Assembly (NCBI GenBank): GCA_963402885.1
Contig: OY727095.1
Coordinates: 15,629,001 to 15,693,000, forward strand
Direction of reading: 5' to 3'
Length of the DNA stretch: 64,000 nucleotides
Source: Antedon bifida
Taxonomy: Eukaryota > Echinodermata > Crinoidea > Comatulida > Antedonidae
Both the position numbers and the translations under genes were made by a program. Below the pieces are notes generated by a model, which saw nothing but the letters and a program-made list of their open reading frames with translations, did not search any database and was not told where the DNA came from. The stretch's first letter is position 1; each line of letters starts with the position of its first letter. This document shows positions 10,943 through 22,600 of this stretch, piece after piece.

Positions 10943-12040
10943 AGAAAAATAATATAAAAAGCTGGAAATATCCACAGATATCCATCAAACTGTCCTCTTC
11001 TCTTAATTCTCTCTTATCAATAGTATTGTAAACTTAATCATTTAGTTCAGGATTTGTGAGATTTTTTGAGATTTTAAGAATTGTAATCAAGACGATTTTT
11101 AATAACCTACCGGACTCACGAACACCGCCCTCATCATGTACACCAAAACATTTTATAGTTCAAAATGTAGAAAGTTAAAAAAACAACATTTAATTTCACA
11201 CCAACCTTACATTAGTACAACCCACAATTCATAATAATGATTTTGCCTCTAAGATTATCAGACAATATTAGTACCATTATTAATTTTGGAGGCCAGCCCT
11301 TGGTGTGGGGGTTTGTGATCTCTGATTGCTCTTGTTTACACTGATATTATATTTATAAAGCTTCTAATGTTGTGAAACCTCTAAGCGCTGTACATATTAT
11401 TACCCCAGTTAATTTTGGAAACATACTCTTATAATGCAGCTAGTCATCAGACTTGACCTTAGAAGGTACACCTGGGTGGGGAGTGGCAAACTTTGCCTAA
11501 GGATACAAGCAATGCGACGAGCATTGGATTCGTTAGTCCAACGTTCAACACACTACATCACATGCCCTTACAAGCTCGGTTTTTAAATTTCTATTGTTTA
11601 AAAACGGCTCAAAAATGGGTATTTGGAAACTTGGACTGGGCATGCTCAAACCTCAAAGCACATCTGGGAGAAAAGAGTCTATGACTGGTAGTCTAGTCTG
11701 TAAGAAATATTTCTTGTTTTATTGCTGGACCCAAATACCCACAGCGGAACGTTTTATCTTGCACATGGTTCTCTCCTAGACTGATCCTGGGCCAGATCCA
11801 AAGGGCAGATAGGGATGGAGATTGGCATAGCCGCACAACTTTAATAACTATCTACTTAACCGCGTACAGCATTTAATTGTAGTAAATGTTTTAAATTACC
11901 AATTGGTTGAGTGAATCTATATATAGGCTATACGGTATGCAAACCACTGATGATCAACAATCAAATCGGCGGTTCCAATAGAACCATTATACATCAGCAA
12001 GTTTTTAACATGTAAATCTGAACTTTAACGGATGATGCCA
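10943..12040. other. Intergenic sequence, no feature recognised
   Basis: No coding region with domain or splice support was seen on either strand. Two overlapping plus-strand frames at about 11493-11779 are short and unlike any family I know. Confidence 0.4.
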
Positions 12041-12099
12041 TCATCCAGGGGCGGTCGCAGGACTATTTTAAGGGGGTTGCCCAAAGAGTCCAGGGCTGG

Positions 12100-12470
12100 A
12101 TCAATATGGATCAATGACCTTTGACCTAATCTACAATTTGCCACCCTAGTTCCGCGAACTTTTTTGCATCTACGCCCTCTACGGCGAATAAGTAACTGCC
12201 TTTACGAACGTTATAACACTTGAACTACTTATTTTTTTCAAAATATTTTGGTATGTATCAATCACCCTTGACCTACTTTACCATTTGCCACCCTAGTTCC
12301 ACGAACTTATTTGCATCTACGCAGTAAAGTGGTGCTCATCACAGTTAAATGGTGCCTCAGTTAACTTTTATTTAATAAACACAGTAAAGTGGTACTCATC
12401 ACAGTTAAATGGTGCCTCAGGTTCCTTTTATTTAAATAAAATTTAACTGAGGCACCATTTTAGAGAGGAT
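12100..12470. repeat. Two short tandem duplications and an inverted copy
   Basis: A block of about 150 bases containing TTTGCCACCCTAGTTCC and TTTGCATCTACG occurs twice (from about 12108 and about 12260). It is followed by a 59-bp unit (CAGTAAAGTGGT ... ATGGTGCCTCAG) twice at 12320-12420, and an inverted piece (ACTGAGGCACCATTT) at about 12446-12461. This is probably the decayed remains of a non-autonomous element; CAGGGGCGGTCG at 12046 could be an old element end. Confidence 0.45.
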
Positions 12471-12892
12471 ATTTAGATGATATATTGTAGCACACAATGG
12501 TACGTTGTATAATAGTACAGTAATACAGTGGAATCTCAATGTTTGTGCAGACATTCTCATAATACGGACACTTCCCATAACCACACAGTTCCTGGGGTCA
12601 TCCTATTTTTAAATACATTTACTGTGGCGTATACTACTACACGCAATTATATTATTATTTATTTTATTTATTTTGCCCTTTTAAGACTCTTGTATATTGT
12701 ACACATACGGGAGATTCAAGTAGATGCACTCTGGGGCCTTGTCATTATTTGTGATTTCCAGTGCAACACTATTATATATTATATTATATAGAGACTTCTT
12801 GTAAATAGAATACAGAATTACTGGTGTTGAAAACAAAGTTCATCGCCCTACAGGTAGTACTGCTGCTAATCTAAAGCAAATACAAAGCTTTA

Positions 12893-13335
12893 GTAGTCAT
12901 AGTCATAGTCATAGCCATATATACTTTATTGTCCATTTAAAAAACAGAAATGTGATTTGAAAACTGGCAAAATACAAAAATATAAAATACAATTTACAAA
13001 AACACACACAAAAAGTTAAGAGGCTAAAAATTGTTAAAATTAGATAAAAATTATTATTATTTAATTATATTATTATTATATGATTTATTATTATATTGCA
13101 CTAACGATGATTTAAAGTTATAAAAGCATTAAAAATACATGCGTGAGCTATAAAAATAAACAAAAGCGGTTACATTTTATCTTTGTACTCTGGAGTTATA
13201 TAAGTGTATAGCATTAGGTACAAACGAGCACCTAAACCGTTTTGTTTTGGTATTAAGTGCACGTAGTCTTATGCCAGAATTCATGAGATCAAATTGTTTG
13301 TGAAGAGGATGTGTTTCATCATCAATGATACTTTT
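12893..13335 (-). mobile_element. 3' end fragment of a LINE
   Basis: The minus strand from about 13330 to 13177 encodes a LINE C-terminus (DDETHPLHKQFDLM ... RFRCSFVPNAIHLYNS) followed by a stop. The 3' UTR leads to a (GACTAT)n tail at 12893-12920. Only the last 50 codons or so remain. It lies about 80 bases beyond the last exon seen of the TIR gene, so it sits in an intron or just past that gene. Confidence 0.75.
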
Positions 13336-13411
13336 TTTAACACATTTTCTTTATTTTCTTTTAGTATAACCTATTGTTCCACCTGATCTTTCAAAATGAT
13401 TTATTACTGAC

Positions 13412-14728
13412 CTGGATTTCCGAGAGATGAAAGCGATTCAGGGGGCGGTAGGTGAGCTGGTATTGGTTTGTTTTTCTGTGGATCCTGTCAAATGAAAAAT
13501 GGTTTATCCGGTTATTCAGGCCTATAATGAATTATATCTAGATATATTAGAGTTATGGGATTTATAAATTAAACAATTATGAGTATAAATTTAAATCAAC
13601 ATTCATTTTAAATCATTTACATTTTTACTTTTTTTTTAATAAAAATATATTTAGGGTATTTTATTACTGTTAGATTATTAAAAGACTTAAGTTTATTTTA
13701 AATTTTATCTTTAAATTTTAACGAATGGACTATAGGGCCTATACAATATACAACACTAATGAAATGTCAACTTACTAAATCTGGGTATAAGTTTTGTAGT
13801 CTTACAAGCAATTCTTGAAACTTGGCTTCAAAACATTCTATATTTGAAAAATTAATGTACAACTGTCCTCCAAATATTCCCTGAACCCAATCGTTTCGTG
13901 TATAACCCTTCTCCACTATTAGTGGAATACACTCTTTCTTATAATCTCCGATGCAATTTCCCTCTAAATAAAATAAAAATGATAGACTTAGGCCTAATAG
14001 TATTATTTTTTAAAAGATGAATAAATTATATCATAGTAATAATATGGTAAAAAAAGATTGGAATGACTCTCCATCTCCATTTCTAGTACGTATGATATCT
14101 CGACTATTTGTTTTTTTTCTATTTTAAATTCTATAGCTTACCACGTTTACAATTGTCACTTTTCTCGTATGCTTTAGATAAACATCCTATCACGACTCTG
14201 GCGTCTTTTACAGCATTAGCCATGTCACTGTATATAAAGCTCATTCCATCCTTCCCATCAATGTTCATCCACACCCTGTAACCTTCTTGCCATAAACGAT
14301 ACCTTATATTTCTAACGATTCTAATGAAGAGACAATCATTCTGAATGCTTTGAATATATTATGGTAATTATTTTAAAAACATTAAAATCGTCAAAATTAC
14401 AAACGTTTTCATCATAGCCCTATAATGTATTATTATTATTATTGTTTCAAATTGATTATTGAACTTGAAGTAATATCACCACTTATGAGTACTAATGTGT
14501 AACGAAAGCAATCATAAGATTAAGCCTAAATCGATGAAAATTCAATTTAAAATTACTGGGTGTTAAAGTAGTGTGTTATTTTTGTAAAAGCAATTTACTC
14601 AGTAACATACACAACATAAAATATAAATCCCTTAGATCAGAAAGGCTTGGTATAGATAGATATTATCGTAAAAATGGAACTTACACTTGGTGATCCCATT
14701 GATAACTAAGCATAACATATTTTCTTTC
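13412..14728 (-). CDS. TIR-domain protein, four exons (both gene ends not found)
   Basis: The exons are too short to stand out as single frames but join with correct borders and phases: 14687-14728, 14142-14340, 13776-13963 and 13412-13484. They give a whole TIR domain: KYVMLSYQWDHQ (box 1), then IRYRLWQEGYRVWMNIDG, MANAVKDARVVIGCLSKAY, then SDNCKRE and CIPLIVEKGY, followed by a Pro-rich exon (NKPIPAHLPPPE). The NCKRE glutamate, whose codon is split across an exon junction, matches the conserved Glu of NAD-cleaving TIR domains; whether this one is enzymatic is inference. TIR domains serve Toll-like receptor and SARM1-type signalling. No start codon, transmembrane segment or LRR was found, since upstream sequence is replaced by mobile DNA at 14851 and downstream by a LINE fragment. 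It may be a cytosolic TIR protein or part of a larger gene. Confidence 0.75.
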
Positions 14729-14850
14729 CTGAAAGGAAATTATTAATCCATCATCAATAATTTAAATGAATTGAGTTGATAATGACCATTTACTGTTTAT
14801 TAGACTATCGTGTGTTACTTTTTGATAAGATGATTATGCTGTGATCTTAA

Positions 14851-16223
14851 CGCCCGTATTCTTAAACCGGACTTTAGTCGTAGTTTGAGCTAAAACTTTA
14901 AAAATGATGTCATTTTAATTCATAAATTGAACTTCAACTAAATCGGCGAATAAATCAGGCACACCTCGACTAAATCGAGACGGATTTTGATCGATTTTTT
15001 TAGTCCTCGAGGGGGCAGGCTATTTTTATATTAGCTTAATTAAATATACATTGGTATATGTTATAATAATGCAAATCATGTTTATTTACAACCGTATACA
15101 AATTACATTATTTTCTTCACGCAAGCCTGACTTGAACTATGTCACGCCATAGCGATAATGGGAGATGCGGAAATGCACCACGCAATGGAATGTTTACGTT
15201 TAGTTTAGTTACCATACCGCCATGTTTCCTAAACATATTTTGAAGATTTTGTTTGTTGTTAATCAAAAGTACTTCACTGTTAAATTAATACTGATCTTGT
15301 TCTAATAATTAACGATTAAAATTATTTTTCATGTATAGTCCTGTGCGTAAAAAGTTTTGTAAGAAAATAGAAAATAATATCAATGCGCAAAATTTCATCT
15401 GCTCCTCAATGGCCAATGTATAGCCTTTGTTACCCAGACGTGTGAAACTCGACTAAACGCTTGACTTCATTAAGTCGAACTGCAAACTTCAACTACTTCT
15501 TTTATGAATCAAATTTTAAGTAATAGCATGAACTAGGACTATTTCATGTCGAACTTCAAACTACGACTAAAGTTTGGTTTAAAGACCCCTTCCCTGCAAT
15601 TTTGGACGTTTTTTGGAAAATAATACATATATATCACTTTAAAAACATTAAACCATGTCATTCCTTGTCTTAAATGTACGTTTTATGGTAAATTATGATA
15701 AAAAGTGAGAAACAATGCACTACCTAAGTAGCTCGCGGCGATCGACCGCTCGTGGACGGTCTTAGGCCTAGCCTAGCTAGGCTTAGTTTTGTAGGCCTAG
15801 CTGGTAAACATCGGTAACGTACGAACATCGTACGCTAGCTATATACCTAGCCTGACGTTGTATAGTTGCTGCCTTAATTGTCTTTCTATTTTTGCCAGAC
15901 TCCGTTGATACAAATTGGGGAAAACCCGGTATTTTCGCTGAAAAGTTAGGAGTCTTCCATTTGTTTTGGCCTCACGATCGATCGAAAAGTGGGCGAATTA
16001 CAGGTGAAAAACAAAAATATCAATCCGCGCGCAATGCATTTTGGGATTTATAGCGGGCCGCTATAATTATTAGAATCGACTTATTTTTCACATTTTTAAC
16101 CGTTTAAAGACGAAAAAAGTTATCGCAATAGGACCATATAGTATTATTTTTACATTAAATATAGTTTGTGATCTTAAATTAGGTCTAAAAAACGTAGGGA
16201 AGGGGGCTTTAAGAATACGGGCG
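14851..16223. mobile_element. Inverted-repeat DNA element, split by a later insertion
   Basis: The left end starts CGCCCGTATTCTTAAA and continues CCGGACTTTAGTCG. The right end is the inverse but is cut in two: TTTAGTCG-type sequence ends at 15582 and the terminal AAGAATACGGGCG lies at 16211-16223. The 626 bases between are a second element. No transposase frame is visible, so it is non-autonomous. The flanks do not show a clean target duplication. Confidence 0.65.
15583..16208. mobile_element. Nested element with TTAA target duplication
   Basis: The element begins AGACCCCTTCCCT and ends AGGGAAGGGGGCT, imperfect 13-bp terminal inverted repeats, with TTAA directly outside on both sides (15579-15582 and 16209-16212). 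TTAA duplication is typical of piggyBac and Kolobok groups; which one is undecided. It is 626 bp with no transposase. The 120-codon minus-strand frame at 16088-16450 crosses its end and is not a gene. Confidence 0.65.
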
Positions 16224-16283
16224 CAAGTGTTAAAAAAACACTGCAAAAAAGTACTGCATCTGATCCGCGTGTGAATAAAAGTA

Positions 16284-17096
16284 CAGGGGCGGATTGCAAT
16301 ATAAAGACTTTGTCTTAGGCTTAGATCTAAGCCCTTCGCGAAAGTCTTAGTTAAGCCTCTCAACAAAGTCGATTGCAATATAGCGGTCTTAACCGAGACT
16401 TTATTAGTAAAGAATTTCAAACAATCAAACCAGCCTATAGTTACCGACAAATGAGGGCGCTATACCAACAAGTGCAAAATAGAGTAATTTAACAATAAGG
16501 AGTAGCGACAAGCTCCTCAGTAGGACATATTGAGGCCATTTTAATGCATGAATGGACACACTTCCTATTCAATAGCGTTAGGATTACGTAAATACTAGGA
16601 GATTTTAGCAAATAATTAAAAATATTGGCATGTAATTTGATGGTAAAAAATATTGGTTAATTAATACATGCTTGAAGTTTACAAACAAATATTTAAAAAA
16701 AATAAATTTTAAATATGCTACTATATGTAGTCTATTCTTGGTCAAAATAGTGTAGCGCTAGGCCACGTATGGAGAATATGCGTACAGCTTGTTGGTGCTG
16801 TTGTGGACCGCTAATAGTAATTGATCGTCAGGTAGGTGTGGGCCTACAGGTATATAGATGTTATCTATTGAAACAATTGGTAGATAAAAATAATAATACA
16901 CATGTCTTATAGTTCAATACACCTTTTCTACACTAGTATCATAAAATCAATTCACAGCAGTATTTAAAGAAGTTAATTTCGCCATAAAATTACTAGCTAG
17001 CCTAGGAGCGCTCACGTCGCGCGGTTAGGGTTAAGGGTTTCATCTTGGGCTTAAGTCTAAGACCGCGGTTAAGACCTTTATTGCAATCGGCCCCAG
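16284..17096. mobile_element. MITE-like element with long imperfect inverted repeats
   Basis: The left end (CAGGGGCGGATTGCAATA, then AAGACTTTGTCTTAGG) is inverted at the right (CCGCGGTTAAGACC, then TTGCAATCGGCCCCAGG). GTA flanks both ends (16281-16283 and 17098-17100), a possible 3-bp target duplication. Internal short inverted pieces (TTAGTTAAGCC, GGTCTTAACC) repeat near both ends. No coding frame. Confidence 0.55.
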
Positions 17097-17629
17097 GGTA
17101 GGCTTCCAATGGCGGAATTAACTTAGTCAACTATCTAAGTATTTATAGCCTATATAGGCCTATACATTGTTTTAAAAGTATGTATGAGTATAGATTATAA
17201 GAAATTTAATTAATTACGGTATATTAACTTACCGACATGTTTTTGATTGAGAAGTTAGAATTATTTCAAATCTATAATTGAAAATATAAAATTTGTTTGT
17301 ATTACAATATTATTTGAATATAAATTACCGTACATTAAATTGAACAATTCAGAAAAGGAAGATATAAAATATTTAATTAGGTATAATATTATTAATCAAT
17401 GTATTATATCAAAATCCGATATCCAGCTAAACACGAAAACCTAAATTCCTAGGCTTCATCTCAAAGTGTGGTGACCGCAAAATCAGCTACGGCTACAACC
17501 ACGAATTTGAGGTTTTGTAAACAGTAAAGCATGATAACTTCACCAAACATCAACACAATATTTAAAAAACTTGGTCTACAATTAGAAATGTACTTCATAC
17601 TTCTCCCAGCAAAAGTAACAATGTAAAAC
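17097..17629. other. AT-rich spacer, no feature recognised
   Basis: AT-rich sequence between a MITE-like element and a truncated LINE. No frame or repeat that I can support. Confidence 0.4.
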
Positions 17630-18416
17630 GTATTAAAAAATATAGGAATTATCTATAGGCTTTCTCACTATATCCCTTTAACAATTTTGCGTTTATTATA
17701 TTGCTCTCTTATTTTGCCTCACTTAAATTATTGCAATATTGTTTGGGCTAATAATTACAAGACATCTATAGATAGACTTATTATTATACAAAAAAAGGCC
17801 ATTAGGCTTGTTACCCATTCGAATCGTCTTTCTCATACTTCCCCTATTATTTCCGTACATAAATTTCTTAAATTAGCTGATATCAATCTTTTTCAACAAA
17901 TGTCTTTTATTTATGACTCTTTGACAGCTGATTCTCCTTCATCTCATCTTTTCAAATTTAATCATGAAGTTCATAATTATAATACTCGTATTGCCCATGA
18001 ACTACATTTACCCAAACCAAGACTCACTGCCTTCAAACATTCAATCAGATATACTGTTCCCATGAATTGGAATAAAATTCCTTTACAAATTAAACATTTG
18101 GCTACTAAATTTTTATTTAACAAATCATTCAAATCTTTCCTCATCTCTAAATATTAATGTTTTCCCCTGGTGATGTGTTCGTGTGTGTTTGTGCATGTTC
18201 TGTTTGTTGATGTCTGTTTGTGTTGTGATTCGTGTCCTGTAAGTTTGTTCTGTACCTGTGTGTTTGTTGTTCTGTCTAACTTATTTATTACTTCATTGTG
18301 TGGGCTTCCACATCTCAGGCTTGCCTTTCGTCGATTGCCATCTTTCTTTCTACATGTTGCTGTTCTTTTTATAAAAGGATTATCTGATGTTTTTAATATA
18401 TTAAAAAAAAAAAAAA
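17630..18416 (+). mobile_element. 5'-truncated LINE, C-terminal RT region with poly(A)
   Basis: The plus strand encodes the last 170 or so codons of a non-LTR retrotransposon (RLLYCSLILPHLNYCNIVWA ... IIIQKKAIRLVT ... MNWNKIPLQIK), uninterrupted to a stop at 18155-18157. A 240-base 3' UTR follows and a run of A at 18402-18416. The thumb-domain phrase LPHLNYCNIVW is typical of many LINE clades. Catalytic motifs are upstream of the truncation and missing. Confidence 0.8.
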
Positions 18417-18477
18417 ATTATTTATTTATTTATAATTATATATAATTTTCACAGTGCTACGCAACACAATTGATTTG

Positions 18478-18500
18478 TATATATATATATATATATATAT
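18478..18500. repeat. (TA)n microsatellite
   Basis: Eleven or so TA repeats, continuing into TG-rich sequence. It borders the 364-bp tandem array on its left side. Confidence 0.85.
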
Positions 18501-18635
18501 GTGTATATGTGTGTATGTTTGTTTAAACACAAGAGGCAAAGAACATTAATTCTAAACCGCCCGGTGATATACTGAAATTTAATTAATTAATTTGAAACGA
18601 TAAAGATGAGGAAATCTGTGAGAATGAGAAAAAGT

Positions 18636-18707
18636 CGCCCCAACCGAGACTCGAACTCGGACCGCCTGCTTGATATGCAGATGTCCTAACCATTAGACCA
18701 CTGGGGC
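18636..18707 (-). tRNA. tRNA-like gene, copy 1, apparent anticodon AUC
   Basis: A full cloverleaf can be drawn: acceptor GCCCCAG with TTGGGGC, D-arm region GGTCTAATGGTTAGGA, anticodon stem TCTGC/GCAGG around loop ATATCAA, and T-arm CGAGT TCGAGTC TCG. Internal A box (TGGTCTAATGG) and B box (GTTCGAGTC) fit, and a TTTTT terminator follows at once. The loop places AUC as anticodon, which would read the Asp codon GAU, yet the D-arm resembles tRNA-Glu and normal animal tRNA-Asp has GUC. It may be a tRNA-derived pseudogene or SINE head rather than a working tRNA. Confidence 0.6.
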
Positions 18708-18999
18708 TTTCATGGTATTGTTCAAACTCGATTGGATAGCGACTCTTTAACATTCTCGGCGTGGTACGGCGGAACAGCACTAGTCCTCAGTTGTACGCAC
18801 GCGCAACAGAGATCAAATTGATACGCCCTCATCTTTCAGTATTTTTATTCACGAGGCGGGATCTCCGAAGAGATACTTTTATATATATAAACACAAGAGG
18901 CAAAGAACATTAATTCTAAACCGCCCGGTGATATACTGAAATTTAATTAATTAATTTGAAACGATAAAGATGAGGAAATCTGTGAGAATGAGAAAAAGT

Positions 19000-19071
19000 C
19001 GCCCCAACCGAGACTCGAACTCGGACCGCCTGCTTGATATGCAGATGTCCTAACCATTAGACCACTGGGGC
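19000..19071 (-). tRNA. tRNA-like gene, copy 2, apparent anticodon AUC
   Basis: Identical to copy 1 in all stems, boxes and the trailing T-run, 364 bases further on. The same reservation about the unusual anticodon applies. Confidence 0.6.
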
Positions 19072-19363
19072 TTTCATGGTATTGTTCAAACTCGATTGGA
19101 TAGCGACTCTTTAACATTCTCGGCGTGGTACGGCGGAACAGCACTAGTCCTCAGTTGTACGCACGCGCAACAGAGATCAAATTGATACGCCCTCATCTTT
19201 CAGTATTTTTATTCACGAGGCGGGATCTCCGAAGAGATACTTTTATATATATAAACACAAGAGGCAAAGAACATTAATTCTAAACCGCCCGGTGATATAC
19301 TGAAATTTAATTAATTAATTTGAAACGATAAAGATGAGGAAATCTGTGAGAATGAGAAAAAGT

Positions 19364-19435
19364 CGCCCCAACCGAGACTCGAACTCGGACCGCCTGCTTG
19401 ATATGCAGATGTCCTAACCATTAGACCACTGGGGC
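19364..19435 (-). tRNA. tRNA-like gene, copy 3, apparent anticodon AUC
   Basis: Identical to the other two. This copy is whole, although the unit around it is cut off 27 bases beyond the tRNA 5' end at 19462. Confidence 0.6.
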
Positions 19436-19495
19436 TTTCATGGTATTGTTCAAACTCGATTGTATGTTTGTTTATATATATGTATATATACATAT

Positions 19496-19616
19496 AAAGC
19501 TCTGCTAACTTTTCTGGCTGTTTTACTTATCGTTTTGATTTAGCTTTTCGCTATTTTTGTTTGTATCTCCATTGAGATCCAGTAAGTAAAACAGCCAGAA
19601 AAGTTAGCAGAGCTTT
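19496..19616. repeat. Perfect 34-bp inverted repeat with 53-base spacer
   Basis: The arm at 19496-19529 (AAAGCTCTGCTAAC ...) is exactly complementary to 19583-19616. The spacer is 53 bases. The right arm runs directly into a hammerhead-like motif on the minus strand. This may be the junction of two inverted ends of one element, or a structured end of a Penelope-like element; no Penelope protein is seen here. Confidence 0.85.
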
Positions 19617-19650
19617 CGGGCAACACTAGCCCTTCATCAGTGCAAGTGAA
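19602..19650 (-). ncRNA. Hammerhead-ribozyme-like motif
   Basis: Read on the minus strand: CTGATGA (19640-19634), a stem GGGC ... GCCC with loop TAGTGTT, then GAAA (19617-19614) and GCTCTGCTA, which can form a 3-bp stem III (AGC/GCT) before TA. The order and spacing match a hammerhead core. One extra A between CTGATGA and the stem departs from consensus, and I could not find a matching stem I, so self-cleavage is doubtful. Hammerheads are known in Penelope-like elements and some other retroelements. Confidence 0.4.
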
Positions 19651-19654
19651 GGAA

Positions 19655-22600
19655 TTTGGATAACATCATAGTATAAAAGAGCTGGCAAGTGCAAAATGAA
19701 AAGAAGAATATCCGTGAGAATAACTAAAAGAACTAAAGTACATTTTAACGAACACTATCCGACGTATATGGATGAACGTAACCGTGTCATTGTGAAATGT
19801 CCAGTAAATAAGAACATTCCAATTAAACAACAGCTTAACGTATGTTGTTCCAACGCACGGTCAGTCAAGAATAAAACTCTATCAATGATTTTATATCAAC
19901 TAATGATCTCGACATTTTATCTATAACTGAAACTTGGCTGGGAACGTCTATTGATAAAGCCTCTATAGGAGAATTAGTTCCACCAGGTTACGATTTTAAG
20001 CATATACCACGTCCCTGTCGACATGCCGGTGGAGTAGCTTTATTGACCAAAACATCAATAAAAACCAAAATTGTACGTTCCAGCAAAGATAGAGGATTTA
20101 CTCAATTTGAATACATGGACTGTGATGTTGATATAGATGGTGTGATATTGCGCGTTGCCACTGTTTATCGTCCGCCACCATCTACTGTAAACGGCCAAAA
20201 GATCAGTGATTTTTTCGATGAATGGTCTACGTTTCTCTCCTCGTATGTAACAATTCCAAAAGACATTCTAATTCTAGGAGATCTTAATTTTCATTTAGAT
20301 GTCGCGGAAGATCGTAACTCTCAGCGTTTTGTTGATATTCTTGATTGGCATGGTCTAAAACAACTTGTGAAGGACCCGACACAAAACCATGGTCACACAT
20401 TGGATGTAGTTATTGTTAGAGATACAAGCTGTGTGGTATCTAATATCTCAGTAACCGATCCAGGCCTTTCTGATGAAAGTGGGAAAATGACTTGTGATCA
20501 CCTTGCCGTTCATTTTAGAACAGCTATAGCGAAACCTAGTCCGATCTATAAGAAGGTTACCTTCCGCAAGTTACGAGCCATCGATGTTGATGCGTTTCGG
20601 AAAGATATCCAGTCATTCGTCTCTTCGACATCGTTATTAAATCCTGTCGATGAACTGTTGTCCACATATGATATTTCATTGCGATCATTAATTGACAAAC
20701 ATGCACCTTTACGTACTAAGGTTATCGTGCAGAGACCTAATTGTCCTTGGTACACTGATCAGCTCCACGAAGCCAAGCATCTTCGACGGAAATTAGAGCG
20801 CAAATGGCGCAAGACCAAACTCGCAGTCGATCATCAACGCTATCGTGGTCAGTGCTCAATCGTAAATCGACTACTACATAAATCTAGAATCGATTACTAT
20901 TCTGAAAAGATAGCTGCCTGTGATCGAAATCAAAAATGTTTATTTTATATATGCGCCAAAGAACTCTCCGAGGACTTTATTTCCTTCTTTAATTCTAAAA
21001 TTGCAGATATTCGTCATGATATATCGGCGAATTTTGACAAAGTTAATGCTCAAGAGAGAGATCCTGGAGAGACCACGTTTGATGCAACACCATTAGTGGA
21101 ATATACGACGGTTTCTCTAGACGAAGTGCGAACAATCATCCTAAAATCAAAGAGTAAGTCATGTGAATTAGATCCTCTACCGACATGGCTCCTGAAGGAG
21201 TGCCTTGAGGAACTTCTGCCTTTGATAACATGCTATCGTCAATGCATCACTACAGACGGGTTACGTTCCACGCGATTTTAAACATGCGCTTCTTAAACCT
21301 CTCATAAAGAAACGTAACCTAGATCCGGAGACTCTCAAGAACTATAGACCTGTATCTAACTTACCATTCATGTCCAAAATCCTTGAAAAAGTTGTTGACG
21401 CAAGCCTAGAAGAACATATTGTAATTAATGGCGTTCATGAGTGCAATCAGTCGGCATACAGAAAATTTCACTCAACGGAGACTGCCCTTCTGAAGGTCCA
21501 AAGTGACATTATCACGTCTCTAGACAAGGGTTACGCTTCTGCGCTTATACTACTTGACCTTTCGGCCGCCTTTGATACGATCGACCATCAGACACTACTT
21601 CAACGGCTTTATCATCATTTTGGAGTACGTGGAAATGCCCTAGCATGGATTGCATCTTATCTGAAGGATAGTTATCAATCAGTGTTCATTAATAATGCGC
21701 GTTCGAATCCACTTCCCCTTAAATATGGAGTACCGCAAGGATCGGTCCTTGGACCAAAGTTTTATTTGATGTACACAAAGTCCATTGGAGACATCGTTCG
21801 GCGACATGGACTCGGCTACCAGTTGTGTATGCGGATGATACGCAAATGTACGTTTCTTTTCGCCCAAATGACAAGTCAGAAATACAATCTGCTCTAATTT
21901 CGATGGAAAAATGTGTTTCAGATGTCAAGGTATGGATGACCCAAAACATACTGAAATTAAATGAAGGAAAAACGGAAGTGATACTCTTTTCGTCGCGGTA
22001 CAATAAGACCAGTATAAATTTGGACGTGAATGTCGGAAACATAGTTCTAAAACCAACGTCGACTGTGAGAGACCTCGGAGTAATATTCGACAAACATCTT
22101 ACTATGGATTCACATGTACAATCGATCTCGAGGCAGTGTTATATGCACTTACGTAACATCTCTCATATCCGACGTCATCTAACATATGATGCCACGAAAT
22201 CATTGATACAGTCGCTGGTGATCTCTCGTATGGACTATTGTAACGCCTTACTTTATGGTCTGCCGACTACAACTATTGATAAATTACAAAAAGTCCAGAA
22301 TACGGCAGCGCGAATAATTACGAAAACCTGTAAATATGAGCACATTACACCTATTTTAAAGGAGCTCCATTGGCTACCGGTGCAGGCACGCATAAAGTAT
22401 AAGTTACTTGTACACACCTTCAAGGCATTGCATGATCAGGAGCCGACTTACATCAATGATATGCTGAAGGTTTATCAACCAAATAGGCCATTACGATCAC
22501 AGGATTCTTTTACTTTATGTGTTCCTAGAGTTAAAACCAAATCGTATGGTGAAAGGTGTTTCATGAAGGCCGCGCCGACTCTATGGAATGCTCTTCCATA

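Larger units (their letters stand above)
18525..19462. repeat. Tandem array of a 364-bp unit (about 2.6 copies) carrying a tRNA-like gene
   Basis: Units start at 18525, 18889 and 19253; the third stops at 19462 just after ACTCGATTG. Copies look identical by eye, so amplification is recent. Each unit holds a 72-nt tRNA-like gene on the minus strand and about 290 bases of other sequence. Minus-strand 65-codon frames in the units are only the antisense reading of this repeat. Confidence 0.9.

Noticed and set aside
16088-16450. 120-codon minus-strand ORF
   Set aside because: It crosses the ends of two mobile elements and has no domain.
18583-19493. Three 60-65-codon minus-strand ORFs
   Set aside because: They read straight through the tRNA-like gene and its flank in identical tandem copies; a repeat shadow.
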